Below are positions 16,414 through 25,108 of a DNA stretch of 64,000 bases, piece after piece. The notes beneath the pieces are model-generated. The model was not told the DNA's origin. It worked only from the letters and a program-made list of their open reading frames with translations, and did not search any database. Each line of letters opens with the position of its first letter. Positions within the stretch are counted from its first letter, which is position 1. The stretch comes from Paraburkholderia fungorum (GTDB taxonomy: Bacteria; Pseudomonadota; Gammaproteobacteria; Burkholderiales; Burkholderiaceae). The stretch is from positions 372,001 to 436,000 of the forward strand of contig NZ_FNKP01000002.1 in the NCBI RefSeq assembly GCF_900099835.1, in the 5' to 3' direction. Both the position numbers and the translations under genes were made by a program.

Positions 16414-18528
16414 ATGGCCCGACTTCCCCAACTCCGTCAGGAACTGACGCTGACCGTCGGCGCGCCGTCCACCGAAGGCGCGCCGACGTGGATGCTGCAC
16501 GACCCCGCCGCGAACCGTTTCTTCCAGCTCGGCTGGCCCGCGTTCGAACTGCTGTCGCGCTGGGCGCTCGACGACGCCGCAGCGATCGTCGAGAGCGTGA
16601 ATCGAGACACCACGCTGACCGTCTCGCTCGACGATATCGAAGCGCTGCTGCGCATGCTGCGTCAGCAGAATCTGCTGGTCTCGCAAAGCGCGGCCGACAC
16701 CGCGCATCTGAACGCGCATGCCGAGGCTGGGCGTCTGGGTCAGGCGATGTGGCTCCTCAAGCACTATCTGATGATCCGCATTCCGCTGTGGCATCCGATG
16801 GCTTTTCTGCGGCGCGCGGCGCGCTTTGCGTCGTTCGCATACCGGCCCGCATTCTGGGGGGTGGTCGCCAGTTGCGCGGTGGCGGGCCTGTTTCTCGTGT
16901 CGCGCCGCTGGGACGAATTCCTGCACACGTTCCACGGCTACGCGGACTGGCAGGGCGTTGTCGCGGTGGGCATCGCGCTCGGTTGCGCGAAGGTGCTGCA
17001 CGAATTCGGACACGCGTTCACCGCGCAGCGCTACGGCTGCCGCGTGCCAACCATGGGCGTCGCGTTTCTCGTGATGCTGCCGGTGCTCTACACCGACACC
17101 ACCGAAGCGTGGAAAGTCCCCGGCCGCGCGCAGCGTTTGCGGATCGGCGCGGCGGGCATGCTGAGCGAGATCGCGCTGGCCGCGTTCGCGACGCTCGCAT
17201 GGAGCCTGCTACCCGACGGTCCGCTGAAGGCCGGCGCGTTCCTGCTCGCGACCACCAGCTGGGTCGGCACGCTCGCGATCAACGCCAGTCCGTTCATGCG
17301 CTTCGACGGCTACTTTCTGCTGTCCGACTGGCTCGACATGCCGAACCTGCACGACCGCGCGTTCGCACTCGGACTATGGTGGCTGCGCGAATGGCTGTTC
17401 GGCTTCGGCGATCCTCAACCCGAACCGTTCGCGCCGACGCGGCGGCGCTTTCTGATCGGCTTTTCGTTTGCGACGTGGCTGTACCGGCTGGTGGTGTTTT
17501 TCTCGATCGCGCTGGTCGTGTATCACGCATTTTTCAAGGTATTGGGGATCGCGTTGTTCTTCGTCGAATTCGGCTGGTTTATCGCGCGGCCGGTGGTGCG
17601 CGAGGCATCGGAATGCTGGAAGCGCCGGGTCGAACTGCATTGGCGCAAGCAGACCCGGCGCACCGCCTGGCTCGCCGCGCTGCTGATCGGCATCGTCGTG
17701 CTGCCGTGGCATGCGGGCGTTCGCGCGCCTGCGGTGCTGGGACCGCAACAGGCGCAGGGGCTTTACGCGGTATCGGCGGGATACCTCGCGTCGGCGCCTG
17801 CGCCCGCTCGCGACGGCCAGCAGGTTCACGCGGGCGACGTGCTCGCCGTGATGGTGTCGCCCGATCTGGCATCCCGGCTAAAAGGCGCGCAGGCCGACGA
17901 GGCGATGTTGCGCTGGCAGGTCGAACAGCAATCGTTCGACGACCGGCTGAAGGAGCAGGGCGTGGCGTTGACGAAGCGCTGGGACGCGGCCCGTCAGACC
18001 GTCGCCGGTTTGCAGGCCGAAATCGCGCAACTGACGATCCGCGCGCCGTTCGCGGGCACGTTGCAGGTTCCCGGCGACGCGCTCGCGCCAGGCACCTGGC
18101 TGCCGCGCGGCGAGCATCTGTTCGACGTAGTGGGGCCGGTGGGCGTGAAGGGCGATGCATACGTCGACGAAAACGACGTGACGCGCATCGCGACCGGCGA
18201 TCGCGCGGTGTTTATCGCGTCGCTCACCGAACTGCGGCCGATCACCTGCAAGGTGCAGGCGGTCGACAAGGTCAACGTGAGCACGCTCGACGAACCGTCG
18301 GTGGCAAGCGTGTATGGCGGACCCATTCCCGCCGAGCAGGACCCGCGGACGCATCAGATCGTGCCATTGCAGGCGACGTGGCAGGTGCGGATCGGCGACT
18401 GCGAAAACGGCCGCACGCTGGACCGAGAACTCGAAGGAACGGTCACGTTGGGCGCAGGCAGGGAAAGTTACGCGGGACGCGCGATTCGCGCGCTGATCGC
18501 AGTCGTGCAGCGGGAGGCGGGTTTCTAG
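16414..18528 (+). CDS. Site-2-protease (M50) membrane protein with HlyD-like tail
   Basis: 704 aa. A zinc-protease motif HEFGHAF (HExxH, about residue 196) lies in a membrane helix. SPFMRFDGYFLLSDW near 290-305 supplies the conserved DG motif that completes the site-2-protease metal site. Several transmembrane segments surround these. The last 230 residues switch to an HlyD-like adaptor: QGLYAVSAGYLASAPAPARDGQQVHAGDVLAV, a helical hairpin, then IRAPFAGTLQVPGDALAPGTWLPRGEHLF. M50 proteases cut substrates inside the membrane. The fusion with an adaptor tail implies the protease acts on the export route of the giant protein (inference). It is last in the operon and a hairpin follows. Confidence 0.85.
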   Translation: MARLPQLRQELTLTVGAPSTEGAPTWMLHDPAANRFFQLGWPAFELLSRWALDDAAAIVESVNRDTTLTVSLDDIEALLRMLRQQNLLVSQSAADTAHLNAHAEAGRLGQAMWLLKHYLMIRIPLWHPMAFLRRAARFASFAYRPAFWGVVASCAVAGLFLVSRRWDEFLHTFHGYADWQGVVAVGIALGCAKVLHEFGHAFTAQRYGCRVPTMGVAFLVMLPVLYTDTTEAWKVPGRAQRLRIGAAGMLSEIALAAFATLAWSLLPDGPLKAGAFLLATTSWVGTLAINASPFMRFDGYFLLSDWLDMPNLHDRAFALGLWWLREWLFGFGDPQPEPFAPTRRRFLIGFSFATWLYRLVVFFSIALVVYHAFFKVLGIALFFVEFGWFIARPVVREASECWKRRVELHWRKQTRRTAWLAALLIGIVVLPWHAGVRAPAVLGPQQAQGLYAVSAGYLASAPAPARDGQQVHAGDVLAVMVSPDLASRLKGAQADEAMLRWQVEQQSFDDRLKEQGVALTKRWDAARQTVAGLQAEIAQLTIRAPFAGTLQVPGDALAPGTWLPRGEHLFDVVGPVGVKGDAYVDENDVTRIATGDRAVFIASLTELRPITCKVQAVDKVNVSTLDEPSVASVYGGPIPAEQDPRTHQIVPLQATWQVRIGDCENGRTLDRELEGTVTLGAGRESYAGRAIRALIAVVQREAGF

Positions 18529-18529
18529 A

Positions 18530-18566
18530 ACCCGGCGTCGGGCGGGGCAGTGCCTCGCCGCCGGGT
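18530..18566 (+). terminator. GC-rich hairpin between convergent genes
   Basis: ACCCGGCG (18530-18537) pairs with CGCCGGGT (18559-18566), giving a perfect 8-bp stem with a long loop. It starts one base past the M50 stop and lies just before the convergent amidohydrolase stop. The T-tract is short, so termination efficiency is uncertain. Confidence 0.4.
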
Positions 18567-18576
18567 CTGTTTCCAG

Positions 18577-20043
18577 CTATACCTGTAGCGTGTTTTTATA
18601 AATCTTGCCGTCTTTCATGATGACGCGCAGGTTCTGATCCGGGTTCGCAATCAGTTCGAGATTGTCAAGCGGATTGCCGTTGACCAGCAACACATCCGCG
18701 TAAGCGCCTTCTTCGAGCACCCCCAGTTTTCGCGGATACGGATTACGCAAACCGGACAGCGCGAGCAATTGTGCATTCGCGCTGGTGGCCATCCGTAACG
18801 CTTCGCCGGTGCTGTACCAGCGCGTGAGATGGTTCAGCATGACGCCCTGGCGCGTGGCCAGCGCGGCGGAGAAAATCAGGTCCGTGCCGAACGCCGTCTT
18901 GATGCCGTGCTTGCGGGCGAGCCGGTACATGTTGTCGGTGCCGGCGAACACCTGCTCCATTCTGGCGCGGCCCGGTCCGGTGATCGGCGCGACATCTTCT
19001 TCGCTGACAAACGGCTGGGTGCTCAGCCACGTGCCGTTTTTCGCCATCATCTCGGCGGTTTTGTCGTCCATCAGATGAGCGTGCTCGATGCACTGCACGC
19101 CCGCCGCCAGCGAACGCTGAATCGCCTCGGGCGTGTACGCGTGCACGAGCACGTAGGTGCCCCAGTCGCGGGCGGTCTCGACCCCGGCGCGCAACTGTTG
19201 TTCGGTGAACGTCAGCATGTCCAGCGGACTGCGCGGCGTGGAGACGCCGCCGCTTCCCACCATCTTGATCTGCGATGCGCGCTGCACGAACTGCTCGCGC
19301 ACGCGCATCCGTACCTCGTCTTCCGAATCGGCGATGGCGGTCGCGCCCTCCCTTTCCGTGACGCTGATCTGGCCGCCCGAGCGGGGGAATTCCGACAGCG
19401 CGCGAAAGTCGCCGTGACCGCCGGTGGTGGTGATCATCGCGCCGGACGGATAGATGCGCGGCCCCGAAATCAGGCCGGCGTCGATCGCCTGTTGCAGCGC
19501 GAAAACCGGGCCGCCCGCGTCGCGCACGGTGGTGAAGCCGCGCAGCAGCGTGCGTTCGGCCTCGGCGCTCGCCGCGAGGTGAACAAAGGCCATGTCGGCC
19601 TGGAGAATCGTGGCGATGGGCAGCGCGGCGAGCAGCGAATGCCAGTGCATGTCGATCAGGCCGGGCATCATCACCATGCCGCGGCAGTCGATCACCGTGC
19701 TGTTGTCGGTCGACGGCGGTTGCCCCTGCCTCAGTTGGCCGATGCTGTCGCCGTCGATCACCATGTACAGACCGTCGCGCAACGCGGCGGATTTGCCGTC
19801 GAACAGCCGGAAGTTGGTGAAGATCACCGGTTTGGCCGGCGCGGCCGGCGGCGTGACGCTTTGAGCTTCGCTGAGACCGGGTATCACGAGACTCAGCATC
19901 GACGCCGCCATCCCGGCGACGAAACCCCGCCGCGACAGATCGGCGCTGATGCGGCGGTTCGCGTACTGAGCCTTCGCCTTGTCACAAAAACAGGAGTACG
20001 ACGGACCGATCGTTCTGTTGCCACTGGACTTTCTTGAAGGCAT
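18577..20043 (-). CDS. Tat-exported amidohydrolase (imidazolonepropionase-like)
   Basis: 488 aa. A twin-arginine motif SRRGFV near residues 37-42 precedes AGMAASMLSLVIPGLSEAQS, so Tat export is likely, with an unusually long n-region. Metal ligands of the amidohydrolase superfamily are seen in order: HWH in GLIDMHWHSL, a Lys in IKMVGSGG, His in YVLVHAYTPEA, His in CIEHAHLM, and Asp in AFGTDLIF. The C-terminal APGS-like strand (EEGAYADVLLVNGNPLDNL) is typical of imidazolonepropionase or Xaa-Pro-dipeptidase-like members. The substrate is unknown. The closest gene is a luxR-type regulator on the same strand 203 bp upstream. No obvious start alternative was found. Confidence 0.85.
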   Translation of the reverse strand: MPSRKSSGNRTIGPSYSCFCDKAKAQYANRRISADLSRRGFVAGMAASMLSLVIPGLSEAQSVTPPAAPAKPVIFTNFRLFDGKSAALRDGLYMVIDGDSIGQLRQGQPPSTDNSTVIDCRGMVMMPGLIDMHWHSLLAALPIATILQADMAFVHLAASAEAERTLLRGFTTVRDAGGPVFALQQAIDAGLISGPRIYPSGAMITTTGGHGDFRALSEFPRSGGQISVTEREGATAIADSEDEVRMRVREQFVQRASQIKMVGSGGVSTPRSPLDMLTFTEQQLRAGVETARDWGTYVLVHAYTPEAIQRSLAAGVQCIEHAHLMDDKTAEMMAKNGTWLSTQPFVSEEDVAPITGPGRARMEQVFAGTDNMYRLARKHGIKTAFGTDLIFSAALATRQGVMLNHLTRWYSTGEALRMATSANAQLLALSGLRNPYPRKLGVLEEGAYADVLLVNGNPLDNLELIANPDQNLRVIMKDGKIYKNTLQV

Positions 20044-20246
20044 AGATCACCCGCGAGCTTAGATCACCGTTGCCGAAGCCGCCGGGTAAAGAGAATGACC
20101 GGTGGCGAAGAATAGTGAAGCGCTTGCAGATTATCTTTTATGAATCGGGATGGCAAATAGGGGATTAATCCACTATTTTTAGTCAGGGGCGATCGACTGG
20201 AAGAAAATTGAAAGGACGATACCCCCGCTGTACCGCTTTAACGCAA

Positions 20247-20957
20247 TCAGATAATGCCAGTGGCGATGGCTTTGACCACCGCCTGGACCTTGTTGGTCGC
20301 GGCCAGCTTTGCCAATACGTTATTCACGTGAAAATTAACGGTGCGCTCGGAGATGTTGAGGATCTTGCCGACCTCGTACGATGTTTTGCCTTCGCCGGTC
20401 CAGCGTAGAACCTCGCGCTCGCGGGCCGTCAGTCTGGCGCCCGATTCCGGTGCGAGTTTGTTCTGAAGGAACTGGCCCATGCGCATATGACAAAGTTGCG
20501 ACAGCCAGTTGGCCGAAAATTGCAGATGCGTAAGTTCGGTATTCGTCAGCGCGTCGGCGTGACGCGACATGCTCAGAAGTCCGAACGCGCCGCGCGCGGT
20601 CCAGCTCGAATGAGCCACGCCGAACTTGATGCCGTAATCGTTTGCGTCGGACCAGAGTCGCGGCGCGTCGTCGTGAGCGGGGCCGGGCCAGATGATCAGA
20701 TTGGCGCTGTGCTCACCGGCTCGTACGATCGGATCGATGTTGAGAAAATCGTTTGCGCGGTAATGCGCCATCCATCCCGGCGGATACGTATCGAAGATTC
20801 TGACGACCGGATTGGACACCGGCAAAGGCATCCGAATCCCGTAACAGCAGTATTCGAAACCGAGATCTTTGGCGAAAGAAGCGGTCTTCGCGAAAAGATC
20901 GTTTTCGTCGCTGGCAGCGGCAAATGTCTGGTAAGCATCCTGAAATCGTGATTCCAT
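20247..20957 (-). CDS. LuxR-family quorum-sensing regulator (CepR-like)
   Basis: 236 aa. The N-terminal autoinducer-binding domain shows the AHL-contact pattern: W and Y in GWMAHYRANDF, D-P in IDPIV, W in LIIWP. The C-terminal HTH is LTAREREVLRWTGEGKTSYEVGKILNISERTVNFHVNNVLAKL. The sequence FEYCCYGIRMPLPVS is like CepR-type regulators. ATG 20957 was preferred to the upstream GTG 20975 because a GGGGGA ribosome site precedes it and the N-terminus then lines up with CepR. It is divergent from an rsaM-type gene. It probably activates the lux boxes at 21627 and 23702 when bound to AHL (inference). Confidence 0.9.
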   Translation of the reverse strand: MESRFQDAYQTFAAASDENDLFAKTASFAKDLGFEYCCYGIRMPLPVSNPVVRIFDTYPPGWMAHYRANDFLNIDPIVRAGEHSANLIIWPGPAHDDAPRLWSDANDYGIKFGVAHSSWTARGAFGLLSMSRHADALTNTELTHLQFSANWLSQLCHMRMGQFLQNKLAPESGARLTAREREVLRWTGEGKTSYEVGKILNISERTVNFHVNNVLAKLAATNKVQAVVKAIATGII

Positions 20958-21038
20958 TCCATCCCCCGAACTCACCGTTTTTTATGGAAGTTATTTAGCG
21001 AAGCAAACTATTGATACTCAAAAAAAGGCACTCGCGTG

Positions 21039-21503
21039 ATGATACCTACCTCGATATCGCCGTTGTACTTCTATTCGTTCGACGGCTACGTTCGCGTTCC
21101 CGGCTTCATGCTGTCCCGGCTGACGCTGACCCATCTCTCATCGGGCCTCGATCAGGCCGTACTCACCAGTCTGCGCGCCGAAGCAATTGAAACGCTGGGC
21201 GCGGGCTATACGGAATGGCAAGGCGTCATCGATATGTCACGCGATACGCCGGGCCCAACGATAACGTTGAGCTGGGACTGGTATATCGATGAAAAGTCGC
21301 TTGCATTCCAGATCGCCTGGGGTGACGTAAGAAGCAATCTCATGGCCGTGGATTGCCGGGGTGCCGATCTTGGAATGGTGAGCACGGTGCAGGCGCTCAG
21401 ACACAGACTGACTGCTCTTGACTGGCCGCACACCGTAGCGGCCACTGTTCCTTTGAAGCGCGGGAATCAGCGGCTCGACTTCTCTGCCGTTCACCGGCAC
21501 TAA
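21039..21503 (+). CDS. rsaM: RsaM/TofM-like quorum-sensing modulator (DUF4902)
   Basis: 154 aa from ATG 21039; GTG 21036 is an alternative. It lies between a divergent luxR-type and a downstream luxI-type gene. The sequence (SPLYFYSFDGYVRVPGFMLSRLTLTHL, YTEWQGVID, ITLSWDWYID) fits the DUF4902/RsaM family, whose members sit in exactly this position in Burkholderia and Pseudomonas. RsaM-type proteins generally lower and balance AHL production; they have no DNA-binding motif that I can see. The ribosome site is AAAAGG. The family call rests on both context and sequence pattern. No enzyme motif was seen. Confidence 0.75.
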   Translation: MIPTSISPLYFYSFDGYVRVPGFMLSRLTLTHLSSGLDQAVLTSLRAEAIETLGAGYTEWQGVIDMSRDTPGPTITLSWDWYIDEKSLAFQIAWGDVRSNLMAVDCRGADLGMVSTVQALRHRLTALDWPHTVAATVPLKRGNQRLDFSAVHRH

Positions 21504-21626
21504 CCGTCGCAGTGCGAGCGAATGTACTCCGAAAGCCTGCTCTATTTATATGCAAATGTTCGTCGCTTTGCAATCGCAATTGGTGAGCCCGAGCGGTTCT
21601 CCCGACGAGTGGGATGGCATTCGGCA

Positions 21627-21646
21627 ACCTGTCAACTCTGACAGTT
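21627..21646 (+). promoter_or_regulatory. Lux box upstream of luxI-type gene
   Basis: The 20-mer is ACCTGTCAACTCTGACAGTT. Its core CTGTCA-ACTC-TGACAG is a perfect inverted repeat. It lies 57 bp before the AHL synthase ATG, and TGTAAT about 20 bp downstream of it could be a -10, so a LuxR-type activator would sit near -43. Confidence 0.8.
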
Positions 21647-21703
21647 ACCGGGCGGCTATTGCCGCGCTGTAATGCGCTCGATAAAAACTGACGGGGGGGC
21701 GGA

Positions 21704-22312
21704 ATGCAGACTTTCGTTCACGACGAGGGACGATTACCCGAGAGCGTGGGTAACGCGTTGGCGCAGTATCGTCATCAGATATTCGTCGAGCAGTTAGGCT
21801 GGAGTCTGCCTTTGGCAAACGACGGTTTCGAGCGGGATCAGTACGACCGTGACGATACCGTGTATGTCGTGGCGCGCGACGGGAGCGGTTCGATCTGCGG
21901 ATGTGCGCGCCTGTTGCCGACTACGCTGCCTTATCTGCTCAAGGACATATTCCCGTTTCTGATCGCCGAATGTGCTTCGGCTCCGCAATCGCCCGATGTC
22001 TGGGAGCTTTCACGATTCGCGGTGAGTCAACGCGTGGCGGAAGATTCCGGCGAGAGCGGCAATGCGTGGGACTTCCGGCCCATGCTCGCTTCGGTTGTGC
22101 GATGCGCCGCGCAGTTGGGCGCGCGGCAATTGATCGGCGTGACGTATCTCAGCATGGAACGGTTGTTCCGGCGGATTGGCGTACACGCGCATCGTGCCGG
22201 ACCGGCGCAGTCTATCGACGGAAAAATGGTCGTGGCGTGCTGGATCGATATCGACAGCCAGACATTGTCGGCGCTCGGTATCGATTTGCCGATGGCTCAC
22301 GCTTTGAGTTGA
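21704..22312 (+). CDS. AHL synthase, LuxI family
   Basis: 202 aa. The conserved LuxI residues are in place: R in YRHQIFVEQLGW, the FERDQYDRDD acidic stretch, R in GCARLLPTT, and E/R in WELSRFAVSQ. It makes N-acyl-homoserine lactone from an acyl-ACP and S-adenosylmethionine. The chain length cannot be read reliably. A GGGGGGGCGGA ribosome site precedes the ATG, and a lux box lies 57 bp upstream, which suggests positive autoregulation. It is co-oriented with the rsaM-type gene and opposite to the luxR-type gene. The next gene is convergent (aidA). Length is normal for the family. Confidence 0.92.
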   Translation: MQTFVHDEGRLPESVGNALAQYRHQIFVEQLGWSLPLANDGFERDQYDRDDTVYVVARDGSGSICGCARLLPTTLPYLLKDIFPFLIAECASAPQSPDVWELSRFAVSQRVAEDSGESGNAWDFRPMLASVVRCAAQLGARQLIGVTYLSMERLFRRIGVHAHRAGPAQSIDGKMVVACWIDIDSQTLSALGIDLPMAHALS

Positions 22313-22334
22313 TGGCCTGCCGGACCCGGCAGAC

Positions 22335-22374
22335 CGGTTGCGATGCGTGCGACTGATACGAAGCATTGCAACCG
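22335..22374. terminator. Hairpin between convergent luxI-type and aidA genes
   Basis: CGGTTGC(G)ATGC pairs with GCAT(T)GCAACCG across a 16-nt loop. It fills the 64-bp convergent gap. There is no strong T-run, so it may be a weak bidirectional terminator. Confidence 0.35.
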
Positions 22375-22376
22375 CG

Positions 22377-22937
22377 TCAGCCGGTGATCGTAATGGTCGG
22401 GTCCCACCAGAAGTAGCCGTACAGTTCCTGGTTCTGTCCGTTGGCGGCCAGCGTGTAAAGCCCGAATGCGAGGCCGAGTCCCTCGCGGCCGTTCGTGCGG
22501 ATTTTCGAATCGAAGACGGCGAAGTTGGTCGGTTTTTTCACTGGCGGCAAACCGTTCCTGTTGGGCGAATCGGCGTTGGGTTGAACCGCGCCGGTGCGCA
22601 CGACCATATCGGCGTAGAACGGAGTGAATACCTGCTGGCCGCAAAAGTGCTTCAGGTCGTACACGATCACGGCGTCGTCGGAATTGTTGTAGATCGACAC
22701 CCCGGTGAAAGTGATGTTGTCGCCGGGGTTGGCCTTGAATTCCAGATCTCCTGAGCCCTGGCCGGACACGATGCCGCGCGAGCCCGTGCACAACATGTAT
22801 TGACGCGCGTGATCGATTGCGGTCGGGTTATTGTGGTCCTTGCTCGGGTTGGGATACGTGCTTTTCAGATACTCGGTGTCGATCACGACAAGTACATTGA
22901 TCTCATGCACTCTCGGGCCGAGAACATTATCGGTCAT
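22377..22937 (-). CDS. aidA: AidA/PixA family protein (quorum-sensing-regulated)
   Basis: 186 aa. It opens with an INVLVVIDTEYLKSTYPNPS core, then VSGQGSGDLEFKANPGDNITF, VIVYDL, and ends YGYFWWDPTITITG. This is the AidA/PixA (inclusion-body) family. In Burkholderia cenocepacia AidA is a quorum-sensing-controlled protein linked to virulence in nematodes (known of the family). It is second in a two-gene minus-strand unit with its paralogue, 117 bp downstream of it. Both probably depend on the lux box at 23702-23721. No signal peptide was seen. Confidence 0.85.
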   Translation of the reverse strand: MTDNVLGPRVHEINVLVVIDTEYLKSTYPNPSKDHNNPTAIDHARQYMLCTGSRGIVSGQGSGDLEFKANPGDNITFTGVSIYNNSDDAVIVYDLKHFCGQQVFTPFYADMVVRTGAVQPNADSPNRNGLPPVKKPTNFAVFDSKIRTNGREGLGLAFGLYTLAANGQNQELYGYFWWDPTITITG

Positions 22938-23054
22938 GCTGAAACTCCCATTTATTGATCGCCGTGCGATTGATCCATGACAGCCGGTTCATGAATTACC
23001 GGCAATGTCGCCCCATTCATCACGTCGCGCACCTCGCAGAGTAAACAGGCACGC

Positions 23055-23612
23055 CTAGATGACGGTGACGACGAAATGACACCGGTAATAGCCGAAAATC
23101 ATCTGCTTTCCGCCATCGTCTTCGAGCCTGTACAGCGCGAAAGAAAACGCTAGCGACTCCACGCCGCGCTCCTGTGCCGTCGATGAAAACCTCGAGAAAT
23201 TCGCCCGTCTTCTGAGCGGCGGCAGTCCGTGGCATTGAGGCGAGTCCGGGTCGGGTTCGACCGCGTGCTTCAGGACATTGAGCACCGGTTGCGCGGGAGC
23301 GAAAACGTGACCGTCGACCGGCGGCAGCAAGCTGTAGAGCAGCACCGCATGGTGCGCATTGCCGCAACTCGATACGCCCGAAACCGAAACCACATCTCCC
23401 ACATGCGCGAGGAATTTGAGCTGGCTGGTTCCCTGCCCATAGACCTTGCTCTGCGCATCCGTGCATATCGCGACCGGACGGTCGTAGCGCAATGCAATCG
23501 GCGAGCACGGGTCGCAATTCGGCCCATATGTATCGATGATCTGATCTGTATCGACAACGATGAGCACATTGATATGACGCGAAGCCGGTCGGATCGAATC
23601 GACAGGTTCCAT
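23055..23612 (-). CDS. AidA/PixA family paralogue
   Basis: 185 aa. It shares the AidA plan with its neighbour: INVLIVVDTDQIIDTYGPN, VYGQGTSQLKFLAHVGDVVSV, then HAVLLYSLLPPVD, and ending YYRCHFVVTVI. The N-terminal third is closest to the neighbour; the rest has diverged, with many more Cys. ATG 23612 follows a GAGGAATT ribosome site. This is the promoter-proximal gene of the pair; a lux box lies about 90 bp upstream. It is probably an ancient tandem duplicate. The molecular function of the family is not settled. Confidence 0.85.
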   Translation of the reverse strand: MEPVDSIRPASRHINVLIVVDTDQIIDTYGPNCDPCSPIALRYDRPVAICTDAQSKVYGQGTSQLKFLAHVGDVVSVSGVSSCGNAHHAVLLYSLLPPVDGHVFAPAQPVLNVLKHAVEPDPDSPQCHGLPPLRRRANFSRFSSTAQERGVESLAFSFALYRLEDDGGKQMIFGYYRCHFVVTVI

Positions 23613-24032
23613 AATTCCTCGGTGGATTTTTTATTGGCCCGGCAGCCGCAATAGATGCAGAACGGGTAGCCGGATTTTGCGGGTGAGACGGCTTTTTGCG
23701 TACCTGTCAGAGTCGTCAGGGCGGGGCCGAAAACGGGCTGGCCACCGGGTCGCCGCGACCGTTAGGTGGATAGCCAGACCGGCCCGCCGCCGCGCTTTGT
23801 ATCGCAATGTATCTGGACTGTACGTAGTTACATTACGTTGCGCTGGCCTGTCTCGCCGACATACGCCAGATACGTCGCGCGACTCTAATATCTCCAGGCC
23901 GTTTAGCGAACTTCAATTTATTTTCCCGCCTGCACGGATTTGCTCTCTGGCTCGTCTCGCCGCCTTGAACGGGCGTCGATTTCTCAAGTGCACGCGGCTT
24001 CTCAGAGCTTTCGAACCTAAAGGTAATCAGCC
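23613..24032. other. Divergent intergenic region, aidA pair / hydrolase
   Basis: 420 bp without a credible gene. It holds the lux box at 23702-23721 and the leader of the plus-strand alpha/beta hydrolase. Nothing else was recognised in the remaining 300 bp. Confidence 0.5.
23702..23721 (-). promoter_or_regulatory. Lux box upstream of the aidA pair
   Basis: On the minus strand this reads CCCTGACGACTCTGACAGGT. It matches the luxI-type box in 16 of 20 positions, counted by hand. It is about 90 bp upstream of the first aidA-family ATG. Confidence 0.7.
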
Positions 24033-25070
24033 ATGTCGGATCTGGATCAAGTCAATACACGGCGGCGTCGTCTGCTGGGCACTGCGGTTGCGAGTCTCAG
24101 CCTGATGGACCTCGGCCTGAGCGGAATCGCTCATGCGCAATCGGGCGGTGCGTCGACGGGTTCGGCTGCCGCATCGTTCGCGAATCTGAAGCAGGTCAAT
24201 GCGGGCACACTGAGCATGGGCTACGCGGAAGCGGGTCCGCAGAACGGGCCGGTGGTGATCCTGCTGCACGGCTGGCCGTACGACATCCATGCGTTTGCGG
24301 ACGTCACGCCGCTGCTGGTGGCGGCCGGCTATCGCGTGATCGTGCCGTATCTGCGCGGCTACGGCACGACGCGTTTCCTGTCGGCGGATACGCCGCGTAA
24401 CGGTCAGCAGGCGGTGGTCGCGGTCGACATCATCGCGCTGATGGACGCGCTGAAGATCGACAAGGCGGTGCTCGGCGGCTTCGACTGGGGCGCGCGCACG
24501 GTGAACATCATCGCCGCGCTGTGGCCGGAGCGTTGCAAGGCGATGGTGTCGGTGAGCGGTTATCTGATCGGCAGCCAGGAAGCGAATAAGGCGCCGTTGC
24601 CGCCGAAAGCGGAGCTGACCTGGTGGTATCAGTTCTACTTCGCCACGGAGCGCGGCTACGCCGGTTATGACGCGAACCGCCACGACTTCAACAAGCTGAT
24701 CTGGCACACCGCATCGCCGAAATGGAATTTCGACGACGCAACCTACGAGCGTTCGGCCACCGCGTTCAACAACCCCGATCACGTGGCGGTGGTGATTCAC
24801 AACTACCGCTGGCGCCTGGGGCTGGTGCAGGGCGAATCGAAGTACGACGAACTGGAAGCGCGTCTCGCGAAAGGGCCGACCATCGCCGTGCCGACCATCA
24901 CGATGGAAGGCGACGCCAACGGCGCTGCGCACCCGGACCCGGCTGCCTACGCGAAGAAGTTCACCGGTCCGTACGCGCACCGGAATCTGACCGGCGGGAT
25001 TGGCCACAATCTGCCGCAGGAAGCGCCGAAAGCATTTGCCGACGCGATTATCGATGTCGCGCGCCTGTAA
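24033..25070 (+). CDS. Alpha/beta hydrolase, epoxide-hydrolase/dehalogenase type, exported
   Basis: 345 aa. An arginine-rich NTRRRRLLGTAVAS start leads into a hydrophobic run and AHAQS, resembling a Tat-type signal. The oxyanion motif is LLHGWPYD (His79). The nucleophile elbow is GGFDWGAR with Asp151, not the Ser of ordinary esterases, as in epoxide hydrolases and haloalkane dehalogenases. Asp294 (MEGDANG) and His325 (GIGHNLP) complete the triad; lid tyrosines (WWYQFYF) fit epoxide opening. It should therefore hydrolyse an epoxide or a carbon-halogen bond; the substrate is unknown. A cytochrome P460 gene follows 38 bp later, probably as one transcript. Confidence 0.85.
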   Translation: MSDLDQVNTRRRRLLGTAVASLSLMDLGLSGIAHAQSGGASTGSAAASFANLKQVNAGTLSMGYAEAGPQNGPVVILLHGWPYDIHAFADVTPLLVAAGYRVIVPYLRGYGTTRFLSADTPRNGQQAVVAVDIIALMDALKIDKAVLGGFDWGARTVNIIAALWPERCKAMVSVSGYLIGSQEANKAPLPPKAELTWWYQFYFATERGYAGYDANRHDFNKLIWHTASPKWNFDDATYERSATAFNNPDHVAVVIHNYRWRLGLVQGESKYDELEARLAKGPTIAVPTITMEGDANGAAHPDPAAYAKKFTGPYAHRNLTGGIGHNLPQEAPKAFADAIIDVARL

Positions 25071-25108
25071 TGCGGCTTGTTAATCGAGCCACAAAGAGGA
25101 ACGAGCAG

